Assembly (NCBI RefSeq): GCF_964199755.1
Contig: NC_133896.1
Coordinates: forward strand, 91,496,215-91,560,214
Origin: Larus michahellis
Taxonomy: Eukaryota > Chordata > Aves > Charadriiformes > Laridae
Direction: 5' to 3'
Length of the DNA: 64,000 nucleotides
A program made the position numbers and the translations under genes. Positions 1-11,637 of this stretch are shown one piece after another. Each line of letters starts with the position of its first letter. Position 1 is the first letter of the stretch. A model generated the notes under the pieces. The model was given only the letters and a program-made list of their open reading frames with translations, did not search any database and was not told the DNA's origin.

Positions 1-3000
1 TTTATCTTGATCTTACTTCTTGTGTGGCTGTATGATCCCAAAGAATTAAAGGCGTTTATCTGGCCATACTGTTATACAGTGGCTTGCAAGCTGCCTGACA
101 TGTTCTGCTGCATAACATGGAGGGGGGCCAACATGCTGTTTAGAGCCCTGAGCCAGAAGTGGCCCTGCTGATCTGCCCAGAACTGCCAGGAAAAGCACTG
201 TGGAAGTGTTCCCTCATCTACAGACAGAGCAGTGACCTGCAGAAATCAACACATTCCTACTGAATAGGTGCCAGAAACCATCTGCTTTGCTTGCAAGTGG
301 TCTTATCTCCTCCTCTCCTACCTCTCAACAATTTGTTTTACGTCCTCGGCTTATTCCCGTTCTCTGCGTCTTGTAGAATTTTAGGCTCAGTGAAATTCTG
401 CCTGTGGTCACCCATAGCTGATGAGTTATCCCAAATCAAGTGCCCAGCTGGTCGGCCAAGCAAGAACCTTGCTGAAGGGGAGGCAAACAACTGGTTCAAA
501 TGGGTAAGAGATGGGAGAAGTTGTAAGAGGCAGCACCATCCTATCACAAGGTGCTAAAACCAGCCCTGTCACAGAGCACTTTTTTCACAGAGCTGCCTTT
601 TTTAAACTCTCAACTTCAAATACATCTCGTTCCTTAAATAATAATAAATAAAAAAAGAGGGTTGCGTGATGCTACACACTGACTGTGCCTACATTAGCAA
701 ATAAAATGTCACAGTAGGAGCAGACCTGTAGAGCTGACTAGTTTGTGTGCGGTACCTGATGTCCTAGCTGTGTGGGTTTGGGGCATTTGCTTTGCATTGG
801 CTTCAGTCCAGTCATAAAGACTGAGCGCCCATTGGAGTGCATTTTCAGTTCAGTTTTGTCAGAAGAGAGTCCTCTTCACATGCTTTGAGACAGTTCTGCT
901 ATGTAAGCTAAAGCACTGTAAGTGGACTTCAAAAGTACACTCCTGGGCTGAATTAAAATACTCATATATATGCACCCAGTGTTCAACAAGGTGTGGGACT
1001 TTTGCAGTATTATAGACAGAAAAAGAGAATATCTTTGAAGTCAGAATATTAGGTAAGGCTTATATTTTAACATGTCTTTTTCCTGTTGTCCCCTTCGTTT
1101 CAGTTTTAGCATTCTAATGAGAAAAAACAGAGACAATCGATCTGCTGGATGTTAACAAAGGTGGAGTTAGCTCATCAGCAAAAGGGAGAAGGGGAAAAAT
1201 AGTCTGATCTGCTGTCTTGAAGATGAAACGAAGGGGAAATAAAGGGAGCAGAGATGAAAAGAATGTTTCTGGTGTTCTTATTTGCAGCTTTATCGCTGGA
1301 AAAAGACAGGTATCTTAATCACCCATTCCAGAAGACAGCAAACTTGACAGCACTATTTTTGCTTGGAATTTGCTTTTCCTTCTGCCTAATCCAGCTTCTT
1401 GATCATTTACTTCTTTTGCTCAATTAGATTCTTGTATCGGTGGACAACCTGGGCGCCGTGCAGTTACCCTCCCAAATGGCTGTGGCGAAGAAGCTGGCTT
1501 TGTCCTTTCCTTCCAGCGCTGGGGTTCTCTTAACCAGGGATCATCCTCATATTCCTCTGAAGGGGGGGGGGGGGGGAAAAAAAGGAGGCATTTATCAGCA
1601 GCAGCATGTCTTGGCTAATTTGTCCCTTTTATATCAATTGCTAATTCCCTCCTATAGAAGGTCTATCTAGAGGCAAAAAATCAACTCTGCGTGCAAACTG
1701 CCTTTTGACTCCATGGTGCATGGAGAAGGAGAATTGGAGGTCAAGAATTGTAGGATCGGGAGGTCACCTTCTGTTTTCTCCCAGAGTTATTACAGCTGGT
1801 TTCCCGCCGGGGTCCGCTCTGCCGGAGGGAGCTGTGAAAGCGGAGTTTGTCAGACCGGGGAGCTCCCGTCCCTCGGCAGCAAGGAGCCGGGAACTCCAGC
1901 CCTGCCATTTCCCAATGGCGAAAGCAAAGCAGGGCCGACATATCCGAACGTGACAGCCAGGTGTGCTTCCAAAACTGCTCCCCAGCTTTTTGTTGCGCTG
2001 ATTCAGGCTCCTTCAAGAACACCCGGGTGGGGTGGGAGTACCGCCGTCGTCATCTGTAGGAATAGCTCGTTATTGAATAGGTATTTTATGGGTGTTGAAG
2101 AATGCACAGGCGTCAGCAGAATGGCCGCTGGCATTCCGTGTCCACTGCTGTTTGGGGGTTAAAGTTTCTGTCTGTGGCGTGGAACTGGCCCAGCTGTAAA
2201 ACTGAGGAAACTACCTTGCGGCAAAACTGGAACTAAATTGCAGTCCAGAGTACCGGAGCTGCTCTGGATATCAGAAGAACTTAGGCTGACGTTGCGACTT
2301 TCGAACTGGAACAGCACCCACATAGTACAAGACCGGGATTTAAATGTGTGGCTTTCTAAAAACATACATCCTAGTAGCTCTCTATTTGCAAGGGCTCATA
2401 ATTATTTCTCCTTCAGAGCAGCGTTGCCCAAGCCACGATACGGTCTCCTGTGTAGAGCTAAAAAGGAGTACGTGTGACAAGTGAGACAGGTCTTTAAAGA
2501 GTAGGAACACTAGTTGGGGATGGGGGAAAATAGATAAAATTTCTGGCTTTTAGAAACTTGAGATACATCATAGTATTCAGGCATAATTTAATTCTGTCTA
2601 CAGCAATGGCTGGAGTCAAAAAGCAGGTATTTTCTTCCCGATGAAAATGGAATGTTTTGCAAGATTGTTCTGATTTTTGAGAGGATGGGAAATCCTTGAA
2701 AATGTGGTTTTAAAACCATAGGTGTCAATGAACAGCAATAAATTATGCTTTGCCTATATTTCTGATCTGATCTTTCTCCCCCTTGCTCAAAAAGGGGAAA
2801 CATTTTTCCACGGTGAACCTCAGCATTTTAACTTTTGATCTAAACCGATGGTAACGCTTTATATTTTTCTACCGCTTTCCATTTCACCAAGCTGTTGTCA
2901 GTTGTTAATATGTTTATTAAAATTCCGCAGGAAAATGGATAAGTGAAAAAGGAATCCGAGAATCTGTATGTTTCTGAGTATAAGGCTGGTAGGCAATACT

Positions 3001-5316
3001 GCCTCTTCTTTTTTTTTAAATCATGTGAATTGCTCTGATTCTTTGAGTTACTTCTGTATCCCCAGAGGGCCTGTGTGACGAACTCTCTTTGCCGATTCCC
3101 TTTTCCCCCCCTCAGCTGGCGTTCAGGGAGGCGATGGGGCAAATGGGACAGAAAGTGCATGCCAGCTAATGAAAAGGCGGCTCTATTAAAAATAAATAAA
3201 AGCATGGGGGAGCAGGAAGGGAAAGGGGTGGTTTGGGTAAGGCGTTTTGCAGGGGAATTTGGAGCCGCTGCTGCGGCAGGGAAGAGTGAGGTTGCCAGGC
3301 TCCGCGGGCGAAGGGCCGTGGTATGTGGGGCTGGCCGGCTGCTCAGCCCGAGAAGGCAGCCTGTGGCGTGGAAACCGGCTAAAAAAGACACAAAAGGAGG
3401 AAGGAACAGGAACAAGGAGGCAGGGAAGACCGAGAGAGGGGTGGCCAGGGGCTGAGGAAGGTTTGTAGAAGCAGCAGGTTCACACCTGGGCTCAGTAGAG
3501 CATGCCGCTGGGGATCTGGAAAGGAGCCCCAAAGTCCCGAACTCTGGGGCTGCCTCCCAAGGGATCTGGGGGGGACGGGAAGGACCTTAAAATGGCTCCA
3601 GTCACACCTCACTCTATTAGCACTGACAGACTGCACGATGTGTATTTTACATAACACGATAGAGTTCCTCATTTCCTCGCACAGTAGTGACTAGATTTGG
3701 CCTTGCTTATTGGAAACCTTCCATCCATCAAACACTTCTCGGCAAAATGCGCATTTCATCACCTTTTATTACTGCTCCATATAAAACATGACTACCTACT
3801 GCTACTGTTACTCCATTAGTGCAGGTAGCAGAAATCCATCCACTGCTACAGATTTCAGCTAATAAGCAGTATGGATTCCAGTATTGTGGTATGTGATTAA
3901 TTTCCTTTCTTTTGTTGTTTTGTTTTTAATCAGGATAAAAAAAAAACACAAGCTTGCAAAGTAAAGCAATCAAGTTACGAAATTCCAGAATTAAAGTTGC
4001 TCCTACTATGCCCGTTCAGCTCATGGTGCACATGCCTTTAGAAACACTAATTGCATGAAAAGACTTCACATACTCATGAGATGGACAATGCTTCCTGTGT
4101 CAATATGTATTAAAACATAATATATTTATTGCCTAATATGTGGCAATGTTTATTATGTGCTATGTGAACCTCACCTAGACTGCAGAATTTAATTTACTCG
4201 TGGGTTTCTGTATGGCACTTCTCACCGTACTACCAGAGTGCTTCACAAATGTTTGCTTCTCACTAGAGCCACAGATGAATAATCTGGCAGCATTCCTAAA
4301 TTAGACTGAGAGCTAACATGCAGAAAATGCAAGGAAAAAACTCTTTCCATTTATCTTAGCTGCTCCATATGAAATGCTTCTGACTGATTTTTTCAGAAGT
4401 AGTACATGCGTAGTCCCAGAGGACTTGAGCTACAGCTTTGTGTGCCCAGTAGTTCACAAATCAGATGCAAATCTGCAGTTGGAGAGTTAGAAAAGAAAGA
4501 GTATGCTACTGGTGATTGCTTGAGGAACTCTCAGATTAAAGCTGGTCAGCATCATGTAAGAACTCATTGAGGTGGGAGCGGGGATTGAATTTTTTAGGAC
4601 AACGTCATAGTGTTAACCAAAAAATTCCCCCCTCTTTTTTCTTTTTTTAAATCTAGCCTCTTGTCACGTTCACTGTATTTGTCACAGAATTTGGAAGTGG
4701 AGACTAAAGTCTGTTTCGTGTATTTCGGCATTATCCATTTCATGTATTGACAAACTGTAGTCCTGGAATTTCTTGCGCTTCAATGTCAACTTTGATATAA
4801 TTATGTTCTTGCTAAAGTATTTTCTTCTGTGTAATATACAGAGTAATTCATCTGGCATCTATCTCCTGAGATGGAAGCACAATATCAGGAATGTATACCA
4901 TTGATGTATACTGCGTTCATGATGTTAGAATCATAGAATTGTCTAGGTTGAAAGGGACCTTTCAGATCTTCAAGTCCAACCATCAACCGAACTCTGACAA
5001 AAACCACCACTAAACCATGTCACTAAGCTCCATGTCGACCTGTCTTTTAAATATCGCCGGGGATGATGATTCCACCACTTCCCTGAGCAGCCTGTTCCAA
5101 TGCTTGATAACCCCTTCGGTGTAGAAATTTTTCCTAATATCCAATTTAAACCTCCCCTGGCACAGTTTGAAGCCATTTCCTCTTGTCCATGATGTATCTA
5201 TGTAAAGTGCACGTTCCTAATAACATGTTCAAGAAAGCTATGATATGGACCATTACAAATGCTTGTCTACACTAATTTACAACTCTCATCTTTTTTTTTT
5301 TCCCTTCTCTACTCAG
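1..5316 (+). other. LPCAT3: LPCAT3 intron 1 (3' part), no coding exon found
   Basis: No exon is recognisable before the LPCAT3 exon that starts at 5317. That exon begins in phase with a split glycine codon and matches human LPCAT3 from about residue 51, so exon 1 (about 50 residues) must lie left of the window. I searched the GC-richer patches near 1.8-2.0 kb and 3.1-3.5 kb for an exon ending in the expected SIFLG-like peptide and found none. The stretch holds a G run near 1561-1575 and one CR1 fragment at 4927-5188. The rest is unique-looking intronic sequence with no feature I can name. Confidence 0.7.
4927..5188 (-). mobile_element. CR1 LINE 3' fragment in LPCAT3 intron 1
   Basis: The left edge reads AGAATCATAGAAT, the reverse complement of the CR1 3' tail. 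It is followed by the typical antisense CR1 3' region (GGTTGAAAGGGACCTTTCA, then CCACTTCCCTGAGCAGCCTGT and TTTTTCCTAATATCCAA). It is 5'-truncated, as most avian CR1 copies are. It carries many differences from a CR1 consensus recalled from memory, so it is not a recent insertion. Confidence 0.93.
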
Positions 5317-8300
5317 GATATCCTTTTGCCTTGTTCCAGCGCTATTTCCTCTTCCAGAGGGAGACCTACCTCGTTCATCTATACAATGTGTTCACAGGAA
5401 TCTCAATTGCTTACTTCAATTTTGGTAAGATGAGTTTGGGAAGAGAGAGCCGCCTGGCCTCGGGCGTGCTGCAGTTTGGGAGGACCTATAATGGGAAAAT
5501 GTCATTTCTACTTCATATCTCTCTCTCTTTCCCCCCTCCGCAGGGACGCAGTTCTTTCATTCCCTGCTATGTGTCCTAATCCAGTTCCTCATACTGAGAC
5601 TAATGGGTCGCACAATCACTGCCGTCTTCACCACGTTCTTCTTTCAGATGGTAAAACTCTCTTTCTTACTGCGTCGGTTTGTAGAAAGGAACCCTCTGTT
5701 CAGTTTTGTGTTTCCCAGTAGCAACTGTGGGTGGAAAAGTGGAGACAGATCAAAACCAGCTGGACGAATTAGTTTGAATAACCCAAACAATGGTTTCTTT
5801 CAGACATACCTTATGGCTGGATATTACTTCACAGCCACAGAGCATTATGACATCAAGTGGACAATGCCACACTGTGTCTTGACACTCAAGTTGATTGGTA
5901 AGTGCCACCTCCTTCCTCTCTCTTCCACTCTGCAAGCCATGCCTCAGGGAAGAACCAGCCCATCATAGGGCTTCAAATAATTGTTTCTCACCCCTAGGTC
6001 TGGCCATCGATTACTATGATGGGGGAAAAGATCCGGTGAGTAAGACACCATTTCTCCTTCATTCCCCCTCCCCTCTTCCATGTCATTCCAGTGATCTAGA
6101 GATCAGAAACTCAAGTTCAAAGGATGCGAGTTAGCAAGCTGTATTCATTGTTTGGTAAAAGCCATAGCTGAGAGGGGAGCATCTGTGAGTGTCTGAAGGC
6201 ACAGAATAATGGAGTGGAAAGAAATAATTTGGAACAGAAACAGGAGTGATTAGAGATGGACAACAGTTGTTTCAGTCATGTCAGAATGTTATTCTGCCCC
6301 CTTCCAAATTCCCCACCATCTCCTTCCCCCAGATCTGTTGCTTTAGATTCCCGATCCCTAATGCTCTGTGTCTTGTGGGTAGTGTACCTTTAACTTGCAG
6401 ACCATCAGCACTGGATCTCAGTTCCCATCTTCCTTTCCTTTGTTTAGTCTTGCCATATCCTTGTGAATGGTTGCCCTTTACCATTTGTTAGGGCCCTGCT
6501 TTTAGAGCAGTTGAAACAGCGAGGGAAGTCACACATCATAGTGTGTGGGAAAGGACAGAACGCTTGCTACAGTCTCTTAATCCGACTTCTAGTATCTGCA
6601 TTCCCCACCCCCTGTTTGGGGCCTGACCCAATCTGGAGCATCCATGGAATCACAGCTGACTGCAAGAAAACAAGGTTGAGCTGGAATTTCCTAACCTGAA
6701 GTTTCAAGTATTTAAAGACAATGAATTCTTGCATCCAGAAGTAGGAATTGTAGGACGATAAGGTCTCGGGAGAGTACATGTGATTGCAGTCAGGGACTGG
6801 TAGAGGTCAGATACAGTGCTTTTACTATGCCCTTGGGGATGCACATCAACAGATCCCTTCCATGTTTTGAGATTTTTTCAGAATAGAGATCTGTGCAACT
6901 GGTCTCAACCATTGGATCTTGTTGCTATTTAGAAGGGGTGGGGATAGAGAGGGCTGAGGAGAGGAATGGACGTGAAGTACAAATTGGAAAGTTCCATGTA
7001 CGTGGAGAGCAAGAACTGAGACCATTAAGGAGGTAGGCTGAGAACATAACATCCAGAAGTAGTATGAGATCCCCTAGGATGAAGTTAATGCCACTCCCTT
7101 TGGTGCAGGAGTTCCTGACCCCTGAGCAGCGGCGATTTGCTGTCCGGGGAGTTCCTACCTTGATGGAGGTCTCAGGATTCTCCTACTTCTATGGTGCCTT
7201 CATGGTGGGGCCTCAGTTCTCCATGACAGACTATCAGAAACTGGCAAGGGGAGAGATGACTGACGTTCCAGGCCAGAGACCCAATAGGTAATAAAAAGCC
7301 ACTTAGCTCCTTGCCTTCCTAAGATCCTGAAACGCTGAATCCTCCACATGTTCCCTGCAGCAGAGTGCCTTCTTACCTGGACGCTAAAGTACTGTGACCA
7401 AAAGTCATTTATAAGACAAGGCAGTCTTTCAAAATCTGCTCATAACTCTCTGCTTAACGTCCTAGCATTGTTCCAGGGCATGAACGTCAACTACCATTTG
7501 GCATCTTTAGTACAGACTTGGTCCCAACCTGGTAATGCTGGCATCCCGCCTTCCAAACAGAGGCATCTGCTGCAGTGGAACATGGTCACTCCCTGTCGCT
7601 ATCTCCCCTACCTCCTCTTCTCCACTTCTGTTTTTAAAATTATGAGTTTGATGGTCTCTTTCCAAGGCTTTTCTTTGACCTTTGTATTTTTCTTTCTCAG
7701 TTTTGTGCCTGCTCTCAAGCGCCTGAGTTTGGGTCTCCTGTTTCTAGTAACCTATACCTTGTCAAGCCTGTACATCTCTGATGAATACCTCCTCTCAGAT
7801 GATTATATGGTATGTATTCATGTCACAGTTCTCAGGTGTGGAAGAATTCCACTTCTCTGGAGGGCGTTGGATCTACAAAAGGGGATTATTTTATATTTTT
7901 TTTAGTTTTGTCTCAATTTAAAATAAGTCAGCAACTAGTAATAAGCCTTTTCACAACTGATTTGGCTTTACTGCCTGTCCTGTGGATTCCATTTGATGCA
8001 GAACAGGAAAGTGTTAAGATGAATTGATCCAAATGAAAACTTTTACAAATAGAGAATTAATCTTAGAAGCTACTGGGTTTTTTTGTATTGAACCAGTACA
8101 TGCAAAGAACTAAAGTAACTCGCAAGGTTTACCAGAATCTTTGAGGTTCTTAGAAAACTCTTGACAAGCAATTCCTACCTGCAGATTATCAGTGTTTCTG
8201 TGTCAGTATGAATAAATGAGGGTGTAACTTCCGCAAGGATTATGCTAATCCCAGGGTCTTCCCAAAGTAGCTATGAAAGTACAGCCAAATATTACCAAAG

Positions 8301-10736
8301 GAAGGAGGATGATGTGTGACTTTGTATAAGCCGATAGCCTGGCAGTCCAGTCCCTGTAGGAGTCTCCACACATACATCAGATTAAAACAGAAGACAGTGA
8401 TGAGATCTCATCTACCTTGTCTCATTATTGCCACTCTGTTTTTCATTTTTATTGTATTTCACTCTTATCTCTGCAGGAGAAGCCTTTCTGGTTCCGTTGT
8501 GGTTACATGTTGATCTGGGGAAAAATTATACTCTACAAATACGTAACCTGCTGGCTTGTTACGGTGAGTCTAGATGTCATTCTAGAAACCAAAGACAAAT
8601 GAACGAAGGTAGAACCTTTGCAGCTACTTAACATGCTCTTGGACGTAGCGCTAAATGGAAGTAATCCAAATTTCTGGAGATCAGTGCAGGTCAATTGAGT
8701 TTGCTTTAAGTTAGCAAAGGCTAGACAATTAAAAAGCAGACAGTTTTTAATCCATTTTTTCCACCTGCAGTGGTGCTTTCCACTCAATGCAGTCAGACCT
8801 TCCCCATCTCCCCATTTTCCAAAAAAAGAAAAAGGGGCAATGTTTTCCTCTCATCTTTCTCGTGAATCTTCTTCCATAGGAAGGTGTCTGCATCCTTGTT
8901 GGTCTGGGGTACAATGGGAAGGACGAGAGTGGAAAGCCTTTGTGGGATGCCTGTGCCAACATGAAGGTCTGGCTGTATGAGACAACACCTTTGTTCCAAG
9001 GGACCATTGCTTCTTTCAACATCAACACCAATGCCTGGGTGGCCCGGTGAGCAGGACAAAATCCTCCTTCTGTAGCGTGTCAGTAACGTCTGTGTCAACA
9101 GAACCAAGATCTTAGGCTGAGAGGGAGCACTGGAGGAACAATCTGCCAGTTCTCAGTTCTTACACTCTTTCTTTCTTCCATGTTTTGCTGCTGTCCCATT
9201 TGAAACAGGCTACTGGGTTAGACAGATGTTTTAATTCAATCTAAAAGGGCCATTCATTAATACGGGCAAGCAGTTGATGGCAGCAGGAAGGCAGAAGCTA
9301 GAACGGGACTAGAGTGAGCCCTTTGGCCTGCCTGGTCCAACAGCCGCAGAACTGCTCCATCAGCTGGTCCCCACATCATGCCTCCTGATGCTCCCTGTGC
9401 AGTGACTCAGACAGGTTTTGGTTCAGCACTTGCTGGGACACACAACTGAGCTCTAAAGTCCCTTCGTTTCTCATTGTTGGATGAGACACTTCTCCCAGTT
9501 AGCTGGGACTTAAGACAAGGGCTGAGGTACCTGGTATGGGGAGATGTTTGTCACCGCAGGGGTGCGCAAAGGCTTATGGTCCCCGGGCCCTGCACCTCTT
9601 GACGTGGAGAGATGGGAGGACAGACAAATAAACTAGAAGCACTTTGTTTCTTTTCTGCTCTAGCTACATCTTCAAGCGTCTGAAGTTCCTGGGTAACAAA
9701 CTGCTGTCACAGGCACTGGCCCTGTTCTTCCTGGCCATTTGGCACGGGCTGCACTCCGGCTACCTGGTGTGCTTTCAGATGGAGTTGCTTATAGTCATCG
9801 TTGAAAGACAGGTGCGCTTTGTCTGACTTACCAGGATGGGGTGGCCGGCGTTAGCCTTTCCCCAGGAGTCTGGAAACGGCCACGCTGCAAGCTTTACTTG
9901 GATTAAATATGAAAAATAAATAGCTGCTCGCTTTGGAATTGGTGTTCAAACATGACACCACTGTGTTGTCAGGAGTTCAGTAGGTTGCTGGCTTCTGCAT
10001 GGGCGAGCCTTAAACGTATTGCAGAAGCTGACAGGAGTGGAGAACTTGGCATACGAGTAGAGGGCAACGTGAAACGCTTGGCAGCTGGAAAAGCTGGAGG
10101 ACAAGCACATGAGCTGAATGCCTCTGCTAAGTCTCCCAGTACTGACAGAACAATATTCCATATTTAAACTTTTTTTTCTTAATTAAAACATTGAGCAGGA
10201 TGGGGTACTTAACTACTTTTTTAGACTAACTGCTTACTAAAATTCATTTTACGCAGCTGGATAGATACTTTGGCCCCAGAGTTTGCACATATCGCCAGAG
10301 GACAACCAACTGAGGAGAATTCTGTTTTTTCATTAAATTAGGTCATAAACCTTGTTCGGGACAGTCCTGCCCTGAGCACTTTGGCCTCCATCACTGTCTT
10401 GAAGCCCATCTTCTACGTGCTGCAGCAGGCTAACCACTGGCTGTTCATGGGTTACTCTCTGGTGCCGTTTTGCCTTTTCACCTGGGACAAATGGATGAAG
10501 GTATTTAGTAGCTACAACCAGACAACCCACGCAACCAGCCCTTTTCCCCTCCGTCTTCTCTCAAACGTTCTTGGCTCAAAGCTGCTTGTTGATCCCTAAC
10601 CCCACCTCTCTCTTTACAGGTGTACAGGTCTATTTATTTCTTCGGCCATGTGTTGTTCTTCACCTTATTATTAGTGTTGCCTTACATTCGCAGATTAATT
10701 GTGCCACGAAAAGAAAAGCTAAAAAAAGCAGAATAA
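5317..10736 (+). CDS. LPCAT3: lysophosphatidylcholine acyltransferase 3 (MBOAT5), exons 2-12, N-terminus outside window
   Basis: This ER membrane-bound O-acyltransferase re-acylates lysophospholipids, preferring polyunsaturated acyl-CoA, in the Lands cycle. Coding exons: 5317-5424, 5544-5650, 5804-5897, 5998-6035, 7109-7287, 7701-7809, 8477-8563, 8880-9046, 9664-9811, 10342-10500, 10620-10736. All have GT-AG borders and phases agree throughout, giving about 437 residues collinear with human LPCAT3 from residue 51 of 487. Visible landmarks are GYPFALFQRYF, MGRTITAVFTTF and YDIKWTMPHCVLTLKL. The MBOAT active-site asparagine lies in WDACANMKVW (exon 9) and the histidine in WHGLHSGY (exon 10). 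Many hydrophobic segments fit a multipass protein. The C-terminus KLKKAE is a dilysine KKXX ER-retrieval signal, as in human (KKME). Identification rests on remembered human sequence; no frame break is seen. Confidence 0.97.
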
Positions 10737-11430
10737 TAGCCAAAAGGTAAGGCTGTACTATGTGGAGAGAATCCCACACTTGGAGCGGGAGGTGAAGTGG
10801 GACAGGAAGGTTACATCCCAAGGTGAAAGGCAAACATGAAAACATCCAAAACAAACCCAGCACTTTTCTCTTTTTCAGATTGTACCACCTGTGCATTTGT
10901 AGGAGTCAATTTCGCACTCCGGAAGCAAAGCATCACCTGCCAAGTCTGCTGTGTTGAAGTATTACTTTTTTCAACGCGAGGAGGGGGATAGAGAAAGCCC
11001 AGGGCCAGAGACCCAAAAGGAGGGGAACGGAGTAAGCCTCCTTCCAGATCCTCCACCTTCTGTATGTTGCCTTATCTCTCTGCCGCCCTCCGGTGGACAC
11101 TCGTGTCTCTCTGCTGATATCAGACGATTGTAAAACTCGATTGGAGCCACCTTCTGACTTTTCTACGTTTGTCATCCGAGATAAAAATTGCTCCTGGTCT
11201 TTTTCATATCGGCTTCAGCTCCTTTCCTCTTGGGTGCCTCGGTGTGGGCGTGCGAACTGTTGCACACCACCGAGCAAGGTGATTCTACAGGACTGAGTAG
11301 CTTCAGCTGCAGGGCCAGCAGGGCACACTTAAGAATTTCAGTTCGTGACAGACTTGGGCTGAGTCTCTGCCATAAAGGGATCAAGCCTGCCCATGTGTTA
11401 AAGATGAGAAAGTAAAATACACAAGCACTC
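10737..11430 (+). other. LPCAT3: LPCAT3 3' UTR with a probable intron
   Basis: Ten bases after the stop codon a strong donor (AAAAG/GTAAGG, intron starting 10747) is followed by a pyrimidine-rich acceptor (CTCTTTTTCAG/ATTG, exon starting 10879). This suggests a 132-bp intron in the 3' UTR. Because the stop lies within about 50 nt of the junction, the transcript should escape nonsense-mediated decay. Human LPCAT3 also has a non-coding last exon as I recall it. The end is placed near 11.43 kb by the polyadenylation-type hexamer AGTAAA. Confidence 0.65.
11411..11416 (+). terminator. LPCAT3: probable LPCAT3 polyadenylation signal AGTAAA
   Basis: AGTAAA is a known variant hexamer. No AATAAA or ATTAAA is seen on this strand between the stop codon and this point. 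Cleavage would fall near 11430, facing the EMG1 signal. Confidence 0.45.
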
Positions 11431-11445
11431 TTACCAAAAATGACC

Positions 11446-11451
11446 TTTAAT
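11446..11451 (-). terminator. EMG1: probable EMG1 polyadenylation signal ATTAAA
   Basis: The plus strand reads TTTAAT, which is ATTAAA on the EMG1 strand, about 190 bases after the EMG1 stop. It sits 30 bp from the LPCAT3 signal on the other strand, so the two transcripts end almost on top of each other. Confidence 0.6.
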
Positions 11452-11637
11452 AGAAAGGAAAAAAAAGGTCGGTGGGGCAGTCCATTTAAAGTCTCGTTGC
11501 TCCAGAAGCTACAAGGACAAAATGGAAGCCTTTTCCCTTCCGCAAGCCCAAAGTCCTCTAGGTCCATACCTAAGTAAAAGAGCCTCTCCAGAATGTGGAG
11601 TCACTGTACAGGAGTCCAGCATGACAGCAGCAGACGC

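Noticed and set aside
3075-3532. GC-rich open frames on both strands, considered as LPCAT3 exon 1
   Set aside because: No peptide resembles the LPCAT3 N-terminus and no donor in the right phase ends a SIFLG-like sequence.
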